From positions 124,001 to 188,000 of the forward strand of contig CANSQM010000001.1 of the NCBI GenBank assembly GCA_947649205.1: a DNA stretch of 64,000 bases, read 5' to 3'. A program made the position numbers and the translations under genes. This DNA comes from an uncultured Enterorhabdus sp. (GTDB lineage: Bacteria > Actinomycetota > Coriobacteriia > Coriobacteriales > Eggerthellaceae). The notes beneath the pieces are model-generated. The model worked only from the letters and a program-made list of their open reading frames with translations. It made no database searches and had not been told where the DNA came from. This document shows, one piece after another, positions 8,193-16,738 of this stretch (positions within the stretch are counted from its first letter, which is position 1; every line of letters begins with the position of its first letter).

Positions 8193-9371
8193 ATGAACGA
8201 ACTGGAACTGAAGTACGGCTGCAATCCTAACCAGAAGCCGTCGCGCATCTTCATGAAGGATGGTAGCGACCTGCCCATTGAGGTGCTGAACGGCAAGCCC
8301 GGCTTCATCAACTTCCTCGACGCCTTCAACTCCTGGCAGCTCGTGAAGGAGCTGAAGGAGGCCACGGGGCTGCCCGCCGCCGCCTCGTTCAAGCACGTGT
8401 CTCCGGCCGGCGCTGCCGTGGGGCACCCGCTGTCCGACACCGACCGTGCCATGTACTTCGTGGAAGAGGAGGGCGAGCTGTCGCCCATCGCCTGCGCCTA
8501 CATTCGCGCCCGCGGTGCTGACCGTCTGTGCTCCTATGGCGACTGGGCCGCGCTGTCCGATGTGTGCGACGCCGATGTGGCCCGCTACCTGGCCGGCGAG
8601 GTGTCCGACGGCATCATCGCCCCGGGCTACACCGATGAGGCTCTGGAGATTCTGAAGACCAAGCGCAAGGGCTCCTTCAACGTGGTGCAGATCGACCCGG
8701 ACTACGTGCCGGCCGAGACCGAGCTGAAGGACGTGTTCGGCATCACTTTCGAGCAGGGCCACAACAACTTTGAGATCAACGAGGCGCTGCTGGAAAACGT
8801 GGTAACTGAGAACAAGGAGATTCCGGAGTCCGCGAAGATCGACATGATCGTGGCCCTCATCACGCTGAAGTACACCCAGTCCAATTCCGTGTGCTACGTG
8901 AAGGACGGCCAGGCCATCGGCGTGGGCGCGGGCCAGCAGAGCCGCATCCACTGCACCCGTCTGGCCGGCAACAAGGCCGACAACTGGTGGCTGCGCCAGC
9001 ATCCGCGCGTGCTGGGACTGCCCTTCGTGGAGGGCATCCGCCGTCCCGACCGCGACAACGCCATCGACGTGTACATCTCCGACGAGTGGGAGGACGTGCT
9101 GGCCGACGGCGAGTGGCAGCGCGTGTTCACTGAGCGCCCCGAGCCGCTGACTCGCGAGGAGAAGAAGGCCTGGATCGCCGAGATGAGCGGCGTGACCGTG
9201 GGCTCGGACGCATTCTTCCCCTTTGGCGACAACGTGGAGCGCGCCCGCAAGTCCGGCGTGGCCTACATCGCCGAGCCCGGCGGCTCCATCCGCGACGACA
9301 ACGTGATCGAGGTGGCGAACAAGTACGGCATCGCCATGGCCTTCACGGGCATGCGTCTGTTCCATCACTAG
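8193..9371 (+). CDS. AICAR formyltransferase (single-domain PurH half)
   Basis: Transfers a formyl group from 10-formyl-THF to AICAR (ZMP) to give FAICAR. The 392 residues correspond to the transformylase domain alone, without the MGS-like cyclohydrolase domain of PurH. SFKHVSPAGAAVG (about 65-77) carries the catalytic Lys-His pair of AICAR transformylases; VGAGQQSRIHCTRLAG (about 244-259) is the second conserved block. GAAGGAGAG precedes the ATG. The gene probably forms an operon with the IMP cyclohydrolase, although 189 bp with strong secondary structure separates them. It consumes the metabolite sensed by the upstream riboswitch. Confidence 0.92.
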   Translation: MNELELKYGCNPNQKPSRIFMKDGSDLPIEVLNGKPGFINFLDAFNSWQLVKELKEATGLPAAASFKHVSPAGAAVGHPLSDTDRAMYFVEEEGELSPIACAYIRARGADRLCSYGDWAALSDVCDADVARYLAGEVSDGIIAPGYTDEALEILKTKRKGSFNVVQIDPDYVPAETELKDVFGITFEQGHNNFEINEALLENVVTENKEIPESAKIDMIVALITLKYTQSNSVCYVKDGQAIGVGAGQQSRIHCTRLAGNKADNWWLRQHPRVLGLPFVEGIRRPDRDNAIDVYISDEWEDVLADGEWQRVFTERPEPLTREEKKAWIAEMSGVTVGSDAFFPFGDNVERARKSGVAYIAEPGGSIRDDNVIEVANKYGIAMAFTGMRLFHH

Positions 9372-9377
9372 GATGTT

Positions 9378-9528
9378 CCGTCGTTGCGTCAGCAACGACG
9401 GGAGCGCCGATGCTGCGGCTCCGACCGGCACCCGGCCTTGCCATTCAGCGCTTTCCCTCGCAGCCGTAAGGCTGCTCGGTCGCGTTTCAGGGCAATGCCG
9501 GGCACTGGTCGGAGCCTCGCTGTCTTTT
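9378..9528 (+). terminator. Complex 3' structure after the purine operon
   Basis: A perfect CCGTCGTTGC/GCAACGACGG hairpin comes first, with 9392-9401 as its 3' arm. Then comes a nested structure: 9417-9426 pairs with 9507-9516 (10 bp), 9432-9442 with 9491-9501 (one mismatch), and an inner GCAGCC-GTAA-GGCTGC (9460-9475). TTTTT appears about ten bases past the outer stem. It is likely the operon terminator, but is far more elaborate than needed. Confidence 0.5.
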
Positions 9529-9576
9529 TGGGCGAACCTACGGGTCGGTAATCTCTCCCGATAAAGACATTTCTTC

Positions 9577-9585
9577 TGCTACACT
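9577..9585 (+). promoter_or_regulatory. Extended -10 element for dgt
   Basis: TGCTACACT, an extended -10 (TG-n-TACACT), 28 bp before the chosen ATG. The same nonamer stands before the hybrid kinase gene near 37277, which supports it as a genuine promoter form in this genome. Confidence 0.45.
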
Positions 9586-9612
9586 GGGGAAACCTTGTGG
9601 AAGGGAGGCTCC

Positions 9613-10656
9613 ATGCGCATTATCAGCCGCGAGGACCAGGAGCAGCGGGAGCGCGCCGTGCTGGCGGATGACGCCGCCTGCGCCGCCGACAGCGAGGGTC
9701 GGGCCCGGTCAAGCAGCCCCGATGCCCTGCGCACCGACTACCAGCGCGACCGTGACAAGATCCTGCACGCGAAGTCGTTCCGCCGCCTGTCCCATAAAAC
9801 CCAGGTATTTCTCGCCTCCGAGGGCGATCATTTCCGCACGCGGCTCACTCACACGCTGGAAGTGGCCCAGATCGCCCGCACTATCACCCGCGCCCTCGGG
9901 CTGAACGAGGACCTGACCGAGGCCATCTCCCTCGGCCACGACTTGGGCCACACCCCCTTCGGCCACACCGGCGAAGCGGCGCTCTCAGCGGCCCTGGCGC
10001 GCCATAAGGGCATCGATCCGGAAAGCCCGGCGGCGGGGCGGCTCTATCGCCACAACGAGCAGTCGGTGCGCGTGGTGGAGCGCATCGAGAACGGTGGCGC
10101 GGGCCTGAACCTCACTTTCGAGGTGCGCGACGGCATCCTGAACCACACGGGGAACCTGCGAGCCGAAACCTTGGAAGGGCGCATCGTGGGCACGGCCGAC
10201 CGCATCGCCTACGTGAACCACGACATCGACGACGCCATCCGCGCGGGCGTCCTGTGCGAGGCCGATCTGCCCGCCACCACCCACGCGGTGCTCGGGGCCG
10301 ATCATTCCGCCCGCATCGAGACCCTGGTGCGCGACATGGTGGAGACCTCGGCGGCCACCGGCGACATCGCCATGAGCGAGCCGGTGTGGGACGCCATGAT
10401 GGAGCTGCGGGCGTTTTTGTTCGCCCGTGTGTACACCGCCGAGCCCGTGATGGCCGAGGTGGAGAAGGCGACGCACCTGATCGGGAACTTATTCGACTAC
10501 TACGCGGCCCATATCGAGGAAGTGCCCGAGGACTACCGCGCCATTTCCGAGGGCGACGATTTGCGGGCCGTGACCGACTACATCGCCGGCATGACCGACC
10601 GCTACGCTACGGCCACCTACCAGCGCCTGTTCATTCCCCACGCCCTGTCCTACTAG
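9613..10656 (+). CDS. dgt: Deoxyguanosinetriphosphate triphosphohydrolase-like protein
   Basis: HD-domain enzyme that removes triphosphate from dGTP (or other dNTPs), controlling nucleotide pools. Product of 347 residues. HD motifs are intact: RLTHTLEVAQIA (the first His), GHDLGHTPFGHTGE (the HD pair plus the family-specific extension), and a later D in YVNHDIDDA. GGGAGG seven bases upstream sets the ATG at 9613; an in-frame TTG at 9595 lies before that ribosome site and is unlikely. The gene is in its own transcription unit, downstream of the purine operon. Confidence 0.9.
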   Translation: MRIISREDQEQRERAVLADDAACAADSEGRARSSSPDALRTDYQRDRDKILHAKSFRRLSHKTQVFLASEGDHFRTRLTHTLEVAQIARTITRALGLNEDLTEAISLGHDLGHTPFGHTGEAALSAALARHKGIDPESPAAGRLYRHNEQSVRVVERIENGGAGLNLTFEVRDGILNHTGNLRAETLEGRIVGTADRIAYVNHDIDDAIRAGVLCEADLPATTHAVLGADHSARIETLVRDMVETSAATGDIAMSEPVWDAMMELRAFLFARVYTAEPVMAEVEKATHLIGNLFDYYAAHIEEVPEDYRAISEGDDLRAVTDYIAGMTDRYATATYQRLFIPHALSY

Positions 10657-10707
10657 CCGGTGGAAAGGGCCGCGGGGTTCGCCAGCGGTCGCCGCAACGG
10701 CAGCGTC

Positions 10708-11289
10708 CTAGGAGCCGGATCCGGAATGACCCGGTCCGCGGGGAATATCGGGGGCTGGACGTCGCCGTCGGGCCAGGGCCCCCACGATGCGGGCGGCGGC
10801 CAGTCCGGCGAGAATGCCCACCGCCATGCCGGCCAGTACGTCGGTGGGGTAGTGCACGTAGCAGTACATGCGCGAGAGCCCCATGAGCACGGCGGCCGCG
10901 GTCACCCCGGCCACCAGGCCTGCGGGGGCCTTGGGATCGCGGGCGAACCAGAGGGCGGCCGCGGCGGCGAAGGCGGCCGTGGTGTGCCCCGAGGGGAACG
11001 ACGAGCCGTGGGGCCGGGGGATGATGAGCTGCACGGCCGGGTTCACGTCGCAGGGCCGGGGGCGCATGAGCAGGGGCTTTATGGTGAGGTTCGTTATCAC
11101 CGCTCCCAGGGCCACGGCCACGAGCACACCTGCGCCCGCCTTGCGGGTGCGGCGGAAGCACAGCAGCACGATGCCGAGCAGTATCCAGAGCTCCCCGGTA
11201 TTGCTCGTGCTGGTGAAGGCCGCCACGATGGGGTCGAGCCAGGGGGTGTGCCAGGTCTGCATGGCATCTAAGATGGCGAGTTCGTTCAC
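10708..11289 (-). CDS. PAP2-family membrane phosphatase
   Basis: Membrane-bound lipid phosphatase, most likely acting on undecaprenyl diphosphate or phosphatidic acid at the outer face. All three PAP2 signature motifs are present: KPLLMRPRP (about 70-78), SFPSGHT (about 97-103) and SRMYCYVHYPTD (about 138-149), with catalytic histidines in the second and third. There are five or six hydrophobic segments in 193 residues. The gene converges on dgt. Which lipid it cleaves cannot be told from sequence. Confidence 0.85.
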   Translation of the reverse strand: MNELAILDAMQTWHTPWLDPIVAAFTSTSNTGELWILLGIVLLCFRRTRKAGAGVLVAVALGAVITNLTIKPLLMRPRPCDVNPAVQLIIPRPHGSSFPSGHTTAAFAAAAALWFARDPKAPAGLVAGVTAAAVLMGLSRMYCYVHYPTDVLAGMAVGILAGLAAARIVGALARRRRPAPDIPRGPGHSGSGS

Positions 11290-11598
11290 AAATCTCCCTT
11301 CGTTGTCGTTGAAATCCTAGCGGAAGCAGCGTTTGGGGGCAACCATCGGCGTTTCCGCGCTGTCCTCTGGCCCGCGCCAGACAATGGCCCGATGAAGGGC
11401 GGTAGGTCCATCGCCGGCAAGAATGCCGCCGGCTACGCGAAGTAGGCTCCCGCGGTAAAATATCGGTAACCAAGTTGGCGGGGCGTCCCCCTTGGGGCGC
11501 CCCGCTTTCGCGAATGCGCTATAGTGGGACAGCCTGCGGGGCGCGGTTTCTTTCCCTTGCGCCGTTTCCCCGGGCCTGGTCGTTTGGAAGGAGATGCC

Positions 11599-12393
11599 GT
11601 GGGCGATCCCGTTATCGCAGGCGTGCTCATCGCGCTTGCTGTGCCGTTTCTGGGGAATACTCTGGGAGCGGCCCTCGTGTTCCTCATGCGCCACGGTATG
11701 TCCGAGCGCTTCACTAAGGCACTTCTGGGCTTTGCGGCCGGCGTCATGATCGCTGCCAGCGTATGGAGCCTCATCACCCCGGCCCTGGAGGCGGCCGAGG
11801 GAGGGCCGGTGCCCGCCTGGGTGCCCGTGGCCGTGGGCTTTCTCGGTGGCATGGTGCTGCTGCTGGCCATCGACGAGGTCACGCCCCATCTGCACATTGG
11901 CGCCGAGGAGCCGGAGGGCCCGGCCTCCACGCTGAAGAAGCCCACCATGATGCTGGCGGCCCTGGCCATTCATAACCTGCCCGAGGGCATGGCCGTGGGC
12001 GTGGTGCTCGCGGGCTTTCTGGCGGGGGATCCCACCATCACCCTGGCCTCGGTGGCGGCCCTGTCCCTGGGCATCGCCATCCAGAACGTGCCCGAGGGGG
12101 CCATCGTGTCCCTGCCGCTCACAAGCAACGGCCTGTCGCGGCCCCGGGCGTTTCTGGCCGGTACCCTGTGCGGGGCCGTGGAGCCGCTGGGCGCCGTGCT
12201 CATGGTGGCCATCACGGGGCTCGTGACTCCGCTTCTGCCCTACGTGCTGGCCTTCGCCGCCGGGGCCATGATGTACGTGGTCACCGAGGAGCTGATCCCC
12301 CAGACCCAGCAGGGCCGCCACACCAACATCGGCACCATCGGCGTGGCCTTGGGCTTCGTGCTCATGATGGTGCTCGACGTGGCCCTCGGGTAG
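11599..12393 (+). CDS. ZIP-family metal transporter
   Basis: Probable divalent-metal (zinc or iron) importer in the cytoplasmic membrane. Eight hydrophobic segments in 264 residues. The ZIP signature is clear: HNLPEGMAVG in TM4 and IQNVPEGAIVSLPL in TM5, whose His, Asn, Pro and Glu residues bind the metal. A short acidic and His-containing loop (DEVTPHLHIGAEEPEG) lies between TM3 and TM4. GTG at 11599 is chosen because AAGGAG ends six bases before it; longer frames upstream have no ribosome site. It converges tail to tail with the permease, seven bases apart. Confidence 0.85.
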   Translation: MGDPVIAGVLIALAVPFLGNTLGAALVFLMRHGMSERFTKALLGFAAGVMIAASVWSLITPALEAAEGGPVPAWVPVAVGFLGGMVLLLAIDEVTPHLHIGAEEPEGPASTLKKPTMMLAALAIHNLPEGMAVGVVLAGFLAGDPTITLASVAALSLGIAIQNVPEGAIVSLPLTSNGLSRPRAFLAGTLCGAVEPLGAVLMVAITGLVTPLLPYVLAFAAGAMMYVVTEELIPQTQQGRHTNIGTIGVALGFVLMMVLDVALG

Positions 12394-12399
12394 AGGCCC

Positions 12400-13914
12400 T
12401 TAACCCAGCAGCATCGGCACGAGGTACAGAAGGGCCACGATGGCGCAGGCGGCGGCCACGACGATCTTCCAGAGGCGGTACTCGCGGTCCATCTTCGCGG
12501 CTTCCTCGGCTCCGGGCACCTCATCGGCGCCGGGCAGGGCCTCGGCCACCGACACGGGGGCGGGCTTGCCGTAGCGGGCCTGGCAGATGAAGAACACGAC
12601 GAGGCCGAGCACACACCAGGCAGCGCCCACCACGAGAGGCTCGGTACCCAGCTGGCTCATCATGATCGCGTAGATGACGATGGACACCGGCACGCCCACG
12701 GCCAGTCCCGGCACGCGGAAGGGACGGGCGAGGTCGGGCATGCGGCGGCGCAGTCCCCAGGCGGCGGCGATGCCGATGATGTAGTAGAACAAGTCGGCGA
12801 ACAGCGACAGCGACGCGATGAAGTCCAGGGTGGAGGTGGCCACGAGCAGGATCGAGAGGGCGCCCAGGGCGATGATGGCCACGTAGGGGGTGCGGAAGCG
12901 CGGGTGCACCTTCGCGAACACGCGGGGCATGGCGCCGTCGCGGGCCATGGTGAACAGATAGCGCGGCGGCACGGCGATGGAGGCGTTCAGGGTGGAGAAG
13001 TCGCCGCCGAAGGCCACGCCGAGGGCTAGAAGCAGCAGCGGCAGCCCCAGAATGCCCGCCGAGATCATGGCTTCGGCATAGGGGGCGGCGGCCTCGGCCA
13101 GGCCGGGGATGGCGTCGAGGGGCGTGATGCCCACGAGGAACCACTGGAAGGCCCCGTTCACCGCGAAGATGATGAAGGGGGCGAGCTTCAAGGCCCGGGG
13201 GATGTTGATGGAGGGGTAGCGAATCTCCTCGCCCATGCCGCAGCAGGTCTCGAAGCCGGCGAAGCACCACCAGATCATGGCCACGGCGGCGATGAACCCG
13301 AAGGCGTCCATGGAGCCGAGGAACTCCGGCGTGGTCACGAACACCGGCAGGTTCACGGCGGGGATCATGGTGAAAAACCAGATGACGGCCACGCCCCAGA
13401 AGAAGAACATGAAGCCGTTCTGCAAGCGGCCGGTAATCTGCACGCCGCGCACGTTGGTGACGATGAACAGCGCGAGCGCGATGCAGGCCAGCACGACGTC
13501 GGGCACGGGCAGCTCGATGCCGATGGCGAGGAAGATGGTTTTGAAATAGTAGGCGAAGGCCAGCGACTCGCCGCCGGTCACCGCCACGAGCGAGATGATG
13601 AAGTTCCAGCCGGCGAGCATGCCGAGGGGCCGGCCGAGTCCCAAGCCCGCGTACTGGTAAGTGCCGCCGGCGTAGGGGAGGGCGGCGCCCATTTCCGCGT
13701 ACAGCAGGGCCGGGTACACCGACACGAGCATAGCTACCAAAGTGGCGATGATGACCGCCGGGCCCATGAGGCCCACGATGTTGCCGCCGGTGGTGAACAG
13801 GCCCACGCCGATGACGGTGCCCACGGTGATGGTGATGGCCTCGCGCAGGCCGAATTGGCGGCGCAGGGTAGGGGGCGTGGCAGAGGGGTTATTGTCGTCG
13901 TAGGGTGCGCTCAT
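12400..13914 (-). CDS. APC-superfamily amino acid permease
   Basis: Secondary transporter of 504 residues with about 12-13 hydrophobic segments and the APC fold. The N-terminal block TITVGTVIGVGLFTTGGNIV (TM1, the substrate-binding G-x-G break) and the EMGAALPYAGGTYQY loop are characteristic. GAGGAG seven bases before the ATG at 13914 sets the start; an upstream in-frame ATG lacks one. The substrate is unknown. It is divergent from the carboxypeptidase gene, so a link to peptide or amino acid use is possible but unproven. Confidence 0.85.
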   Translation of the reverse strand: MSAPYDDNNPSATPPTLRRQFGLREAITITVGTVIGVGLFTTGGNIVGLMGPAVIIATLVAMLVSVYPALLYAEMGAALPYAGGTYQYAGLGLGRPLGMLAGWNFIISLVAVTGGESLAFAYYFKTIFLAIGIELPVPDVVLACIALALFIVTNVRGVQITGRLQNGFMFFFWGVAVIWFFTMIPAVNLPVFVTTPEFLGSMDAFGFIAAVAMIWWCFAGFETCCGMGEEIRYPSINIPRALKLAPFIIFAVNGAFQWFLVGITPLDAIPGLAEAAAPYAEAMISAGILGLPLLLLALGVAFGGDFSTLNASIAVPPRYLFTMARDGAMPRVFAKVHPRFRTPYVAIIALGALSILLVATSTLDFIASLSLFADLFYYIIGIAAAWGLRRRMPDLARPFRVPGLAVGVPVSIVIYAIMMSQLGTEPLVVGAAWCVLGLVVFFICQARYGKPAPVSVAEALPGADEVPGAEEAAKMDREYRLWKIVVAAACAIVALLYLVPMLLG

Positions 13915-14238
13915 GGCGGGCTCCTCTCGCGAGCGGGCGAAGCGCGTTGCCGGGGCGTGCGACGGGCGCTCCGGCAACGCGGCACCGACGGTTCGTCAAT
14001 GCGTCCGATACTATAGTACTCTACTGTAATAAAGTAAAGGAAGGAGCTGAGGTTTAATCGGGGGGAAACAAAGCAAGGTTGCCTCGCCGCCCAGTTCACG
14101 GTCAGGCTACGGCTTTCCCCATGTTCCGTGACAAGGGGGCGCTGCACCGCGCGGGGTCGTGCGCCAGCGCGTAGGCTCCTTCTTGTGCCTCGTGCGCGTC
14201 CGTGCGCGGGGAAATTCCACGCGACTAAGGAGCCCACC
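13915..14238. promoter_or_regulatory. Divergent promoter region with AT-rich island
   Basis: The 324-bp gap between the APC permease and the S10 peptidase. An AT-rich stretch at 14005-14045 contains the perfect palindrome TACTATAGTA (14009-14018), which could supply -10 elements in either direction. Nothing else can be named. Confidence 0.35.
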
Positions 14239-15723
14239 ATGGCAGAGACAACTCCGTCCTTTACCGTAACCATGAACGACGGCGCGAAGCCCGCGGCCGC
14301 CCAGCCGGTGCCCGAGCCGGCCAGCAAGGCGATGACCTGGACCAACGGCAAGCAGACCGTCAAGTACACCACCACCGCCGAGCTGCTGCCGCTGCATACC
14401 GACGACGGCACCCTCATCGGGCACATGTTCGCCCTGTCCTACGTCAGCGATGCGAAGGACAAGACCGACCGTCCCGTCACCTTCTGCTGGAATGGCGGCC
14501 CGGGCGGCTCGTCGGCCATGGTGAACATCGGCGGCCTCGGCCCGCGCCGCGTGCCCATCAACACCTTGAAGCAGCTGCCGTGCCCCACCGTGCCCGAGGA
14601 TAACCCCTATTCGCTGCTGCCCACCACCGACCTGGTGTACCTGGACGCCATGGGCACCGGCTACTCCCAGGTGGCCAAGGACTACGACCCGAAGAAGGTC
14701 TGGGGCGTCGACGGTGACGCGGACGCCTTCATGCGCGGCATCGCCCAGTGGCTCACCACCCACGAGCGCTGGAACACCCCCCTGTACCTGTATGGCGAGT
14801 CCTACGGCACCATGCGCAACTCGGTGCTCATGCGCGTGCTCGGCGAGCGCGGCATCGCGCTGACCGGCGTCATCGAGCAGTCCTCCATCCTGGACTACGC
14901 GCCCACCCTGGCCGGTAACGACCTGTACTACATGGGCATGCTGCCGGTGTACGCCGCCACGGCCAACTACTTCGGGAAGGCCGGCGCCGGCGTGGACCAG
15001 TTCGAGTGGTTTAACAAGGCGTGGAAGTTCGTGGACGAGAAGTACGGCCGCGCCCTCATCGCGAGCGACTCCATCACCCCGGCCGAGGAGCATGAGCTGG
15101 CTGTGGAGATGAGCGAGCTCATCGGCCTGCCCGTGGAGTTCATCGAGAAGCGCCATCTGCGCATCGAGCTGGACACCTTCCGCAAGAACATCATGGCCGA
15201 CGAGGGCCTGTTCACGGGTCGCTACGACACCCGCTTCACCGAGCCGGCCTACATGGACGTGCAGGGCGACAACGAGTTCTTCGCCGGCGAGGATCCCTCG
15301 GGCGACGCCATCATGACTCCCGATCAGTCCGCGTGGATGAAGCTCGTGCAGGAAACCGGCTTTAAGGGCTCGTCCATTAACATGCTGCTGTCCATGAAGG
15401 TGAACGAGGAGTGGAACTGGACCCATCAGGCCCCTGGCACCATGGGCAGCCCCGTGTGTCCGAACACCGCCTACGACATGGGCACGGCCCTGCGCCGCAA
15501 CCCGTTCTGCCGCGTGCTGTTCTTCGGCGGCATCCACGATGCGGCCACGCCGTTCTGGAACGTGAAGCACTCCATCTCGAAGATGTTCATGCCCGCCTCC
15601 ATCACCGACCGCATCGAGTACAAGGTGCACGAGAACGGGCACATGGCCTACGAGGACCTGCCCACCCTGGAGAAGATGATCCCCGAGCTGGAGGCCTTCT
15701 ACGAGAAGCGCCACGAGGCCTAA
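14239..15723 (+). CDS. Serine carboxypeptidase (peptidase family S10)
   Basis: The alpha/beta-hydrolase fold protease of the S10 family normally trims C-terminal residues from peptides. Product of 494 residues. NGGPGGSS (about 81-88) forms the oxyanion region; the nucleophile is S188 in GESYG, with D434 (GGIHDAATPFW) and H468 (ENGHMAYE) completing the triad. AAGGAG upstream sets the ATG at 14239. No signal peptide or lipobox is visible, although most S10 enzymes are secreted or vacuolar and work at acid pH. A perfect-stem terminator follows. Neighbours do not reveal the substrate. Confidence 0.9.
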   Translation: MAETTPSFTVTMNDGAKPAAAQPVPEPASKAMTWTNGKQTVKYTTTAELLPLHTDDGTLIGHMFALSYVSDAKDKTDRPVTFCWNGGPGGSSAMVNIGGLGPRRVPINTLKQLPCPTVPEDNPYSLLPTTDLVYLDAMGTGYSQVAKDYDPKKVWGVDGDADAFMRGIAQWLTTHERWNTPLYLYGESYGTMRNSVLMRVLGERGIALTGVIEQSSILDYAPTLAGNDLYYMGMLPVYAATANYFGKAGAGVDQFEWFNKAWKFVDEKYGRALIASDSITPAEEHELAVEMSELIGLPVEFIEKRHLRIELDTFRKNIMADEGLFTGRYDTRFTEPAYMDVQGDNEFFAGEDPSGDAIMTPDQSAWMKLVQETGFKGSSINMLLSMKVNEEWNWTHQAPGTMGSPVCPNTAYDMGTALRRNPFCRVLFFGGIHDAATPFWNVKHSISKMFMPASITDRIEYKVHENGHMAYEDLPTLEKMIPELEAFYEKRHEA

Positions 15724-15794
15724 AGTATCCGCATCGCCTCGTGCGCCGCGCATCGTCGCAGGCGTGAGGCGGCGCCTGAGCATAGCTGCATGAG

Positions 15795-15830
15795 AAGGGC
15801 CGCCGACCGGTGAAAAGGTCGGCGGCCCTT
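15795..15830. terminator. Bidirectional terminator
   Basis: Perfect 14-bp stem (15795-15808 with 15817-15830) and 8-nt loop, with AAGGG/CCCTT ends. It lies between the converging carboxypeptidase gene and the gene at 15954-16409. Confidence 0.75.
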
Positions 15831-15953
15831 GTGCGTGCGGGTGGAGGCATGGGGGATGCGAGTGCGCGGGTTCCGCCGCGGGGCCGCTGGGCTGCCTCGC
15901 GCCGCCTCGTGCGTGCCCTTAGCTCCCCAGTCTTGCCGTGCCCGTGGCCGGCC

Positions 15954-16409
15954 CTAGCGCTCGCGGGCCCAGCGCTCACTCTCGTCGTACCACATGAACA
16001 GCTCGTAGACGCGCAGGCTCGGGGCCATGATGTAGGTTTCGGGGGAGAAGCCGAAGGCGGGGCTCGTGCCTTTCATCACGCTGGTGCCGAGGAGCATCTC
16101 GGCCGTGGCCTGGCTGCGGCGGCAATCGGCGGCGATGCGAGCCGCCTCGTCGGGATGTTCCTCGAGCCACATCTCAGCCTGGGCCTCCACGAAGGGCATT
16201 TCCCCGAGCAGGGCCTCGCGGCGCAGTTCACGCAGCTCGTCGATGCGGTCGTAGTAGTCGATGCGTACGCGTGGGGTGCGCACCCCCTCGGTTACGTAGA
16301 GGCGCACCAGCTCCATGGGCATGCGCTGGGCCAGATCGTGCAGGGCCGTGTTGAATTCGCGGGATTTCCGCCAGGTGGAACGGGCGAAGGCAACTTCCGT
16401 CGTCGTCAT
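15954..16409 (-). CDS. Hypothetical protein, 151 residues
   Basis: I do not recognise the family. The protein is soluble, rich in Glu and Arg, and mostly predicted helical by eye (ELRELRREALLGEMPFVEAQ), with no signal peptide, membrane segment or Cys motif. GAGGAG six bases before ATG and normal codon use support a real gene. It appears monocistronic, with a terminator on its downstream side. Confidence 0.6.
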   Translation of the reverse strand: MTTTEVAFARSTWRKSREFNTALHDLAQRMPMELVRLYVTEGVRTPRVRIDYYDRIDELRELRREALLGEMPFVEAQAEMWLEEHPDEAARIAADCRRSQATAEMLLGTSVMKGTSPAFGFSPETYIMAPSLRVYELFMWYDESERWARER

Positions 16410-16631
16410 GAGGGCTCCTCGGGGTCGTTTGAGCTGCGTCTGAAGCCAACGTGCCCACTATAGCACGCTCGAAACGCGTATTCTGGCTTGAAAAACACGA
16501 CTTTGGGACGGAAAGCGGCACAAAAGAGGTGTCTCCGTATTACAGCGGCGGCATTTTCCCAGGTAGCGTATGACAAGGAAGCGTAAAGGGCGCTCGTGTG
16601 GTACCAAGGTCGTGCTTTCCAAGCCAAAAAA

Positions 16632-16663
16632 CCGAAATCCAGCACGCGATGGCTGGATTTCGG
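16632..16663 (-). terminator. Terminator of flavoprotein gene
   Basis: Perfect 12-bp stem (16632-16643 with 16652-16663), followed on the minus strand by TTTTTT, about 75 bp past the stop of the Tat flavoprotein. The rest of the 329-bp gap 16410-16738 shows nothing I can name. Confidence 0.85.
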
Positions 16664-16738
16664 CAGGGAGGGCTGGGAAGTTAATCGCAGGGGGCGCGTT
16701 TTCGAGAGCGCCCTTTGCGGCGAGGCGGCCAGTCTGTC

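Noticed and set aside
8145..9431. Long open frame antisense to AICAR formyltransferase
   Set aside because: Same artefact: the sense strand encodes a clear enzyme with conserved motifs and a ribosome site.
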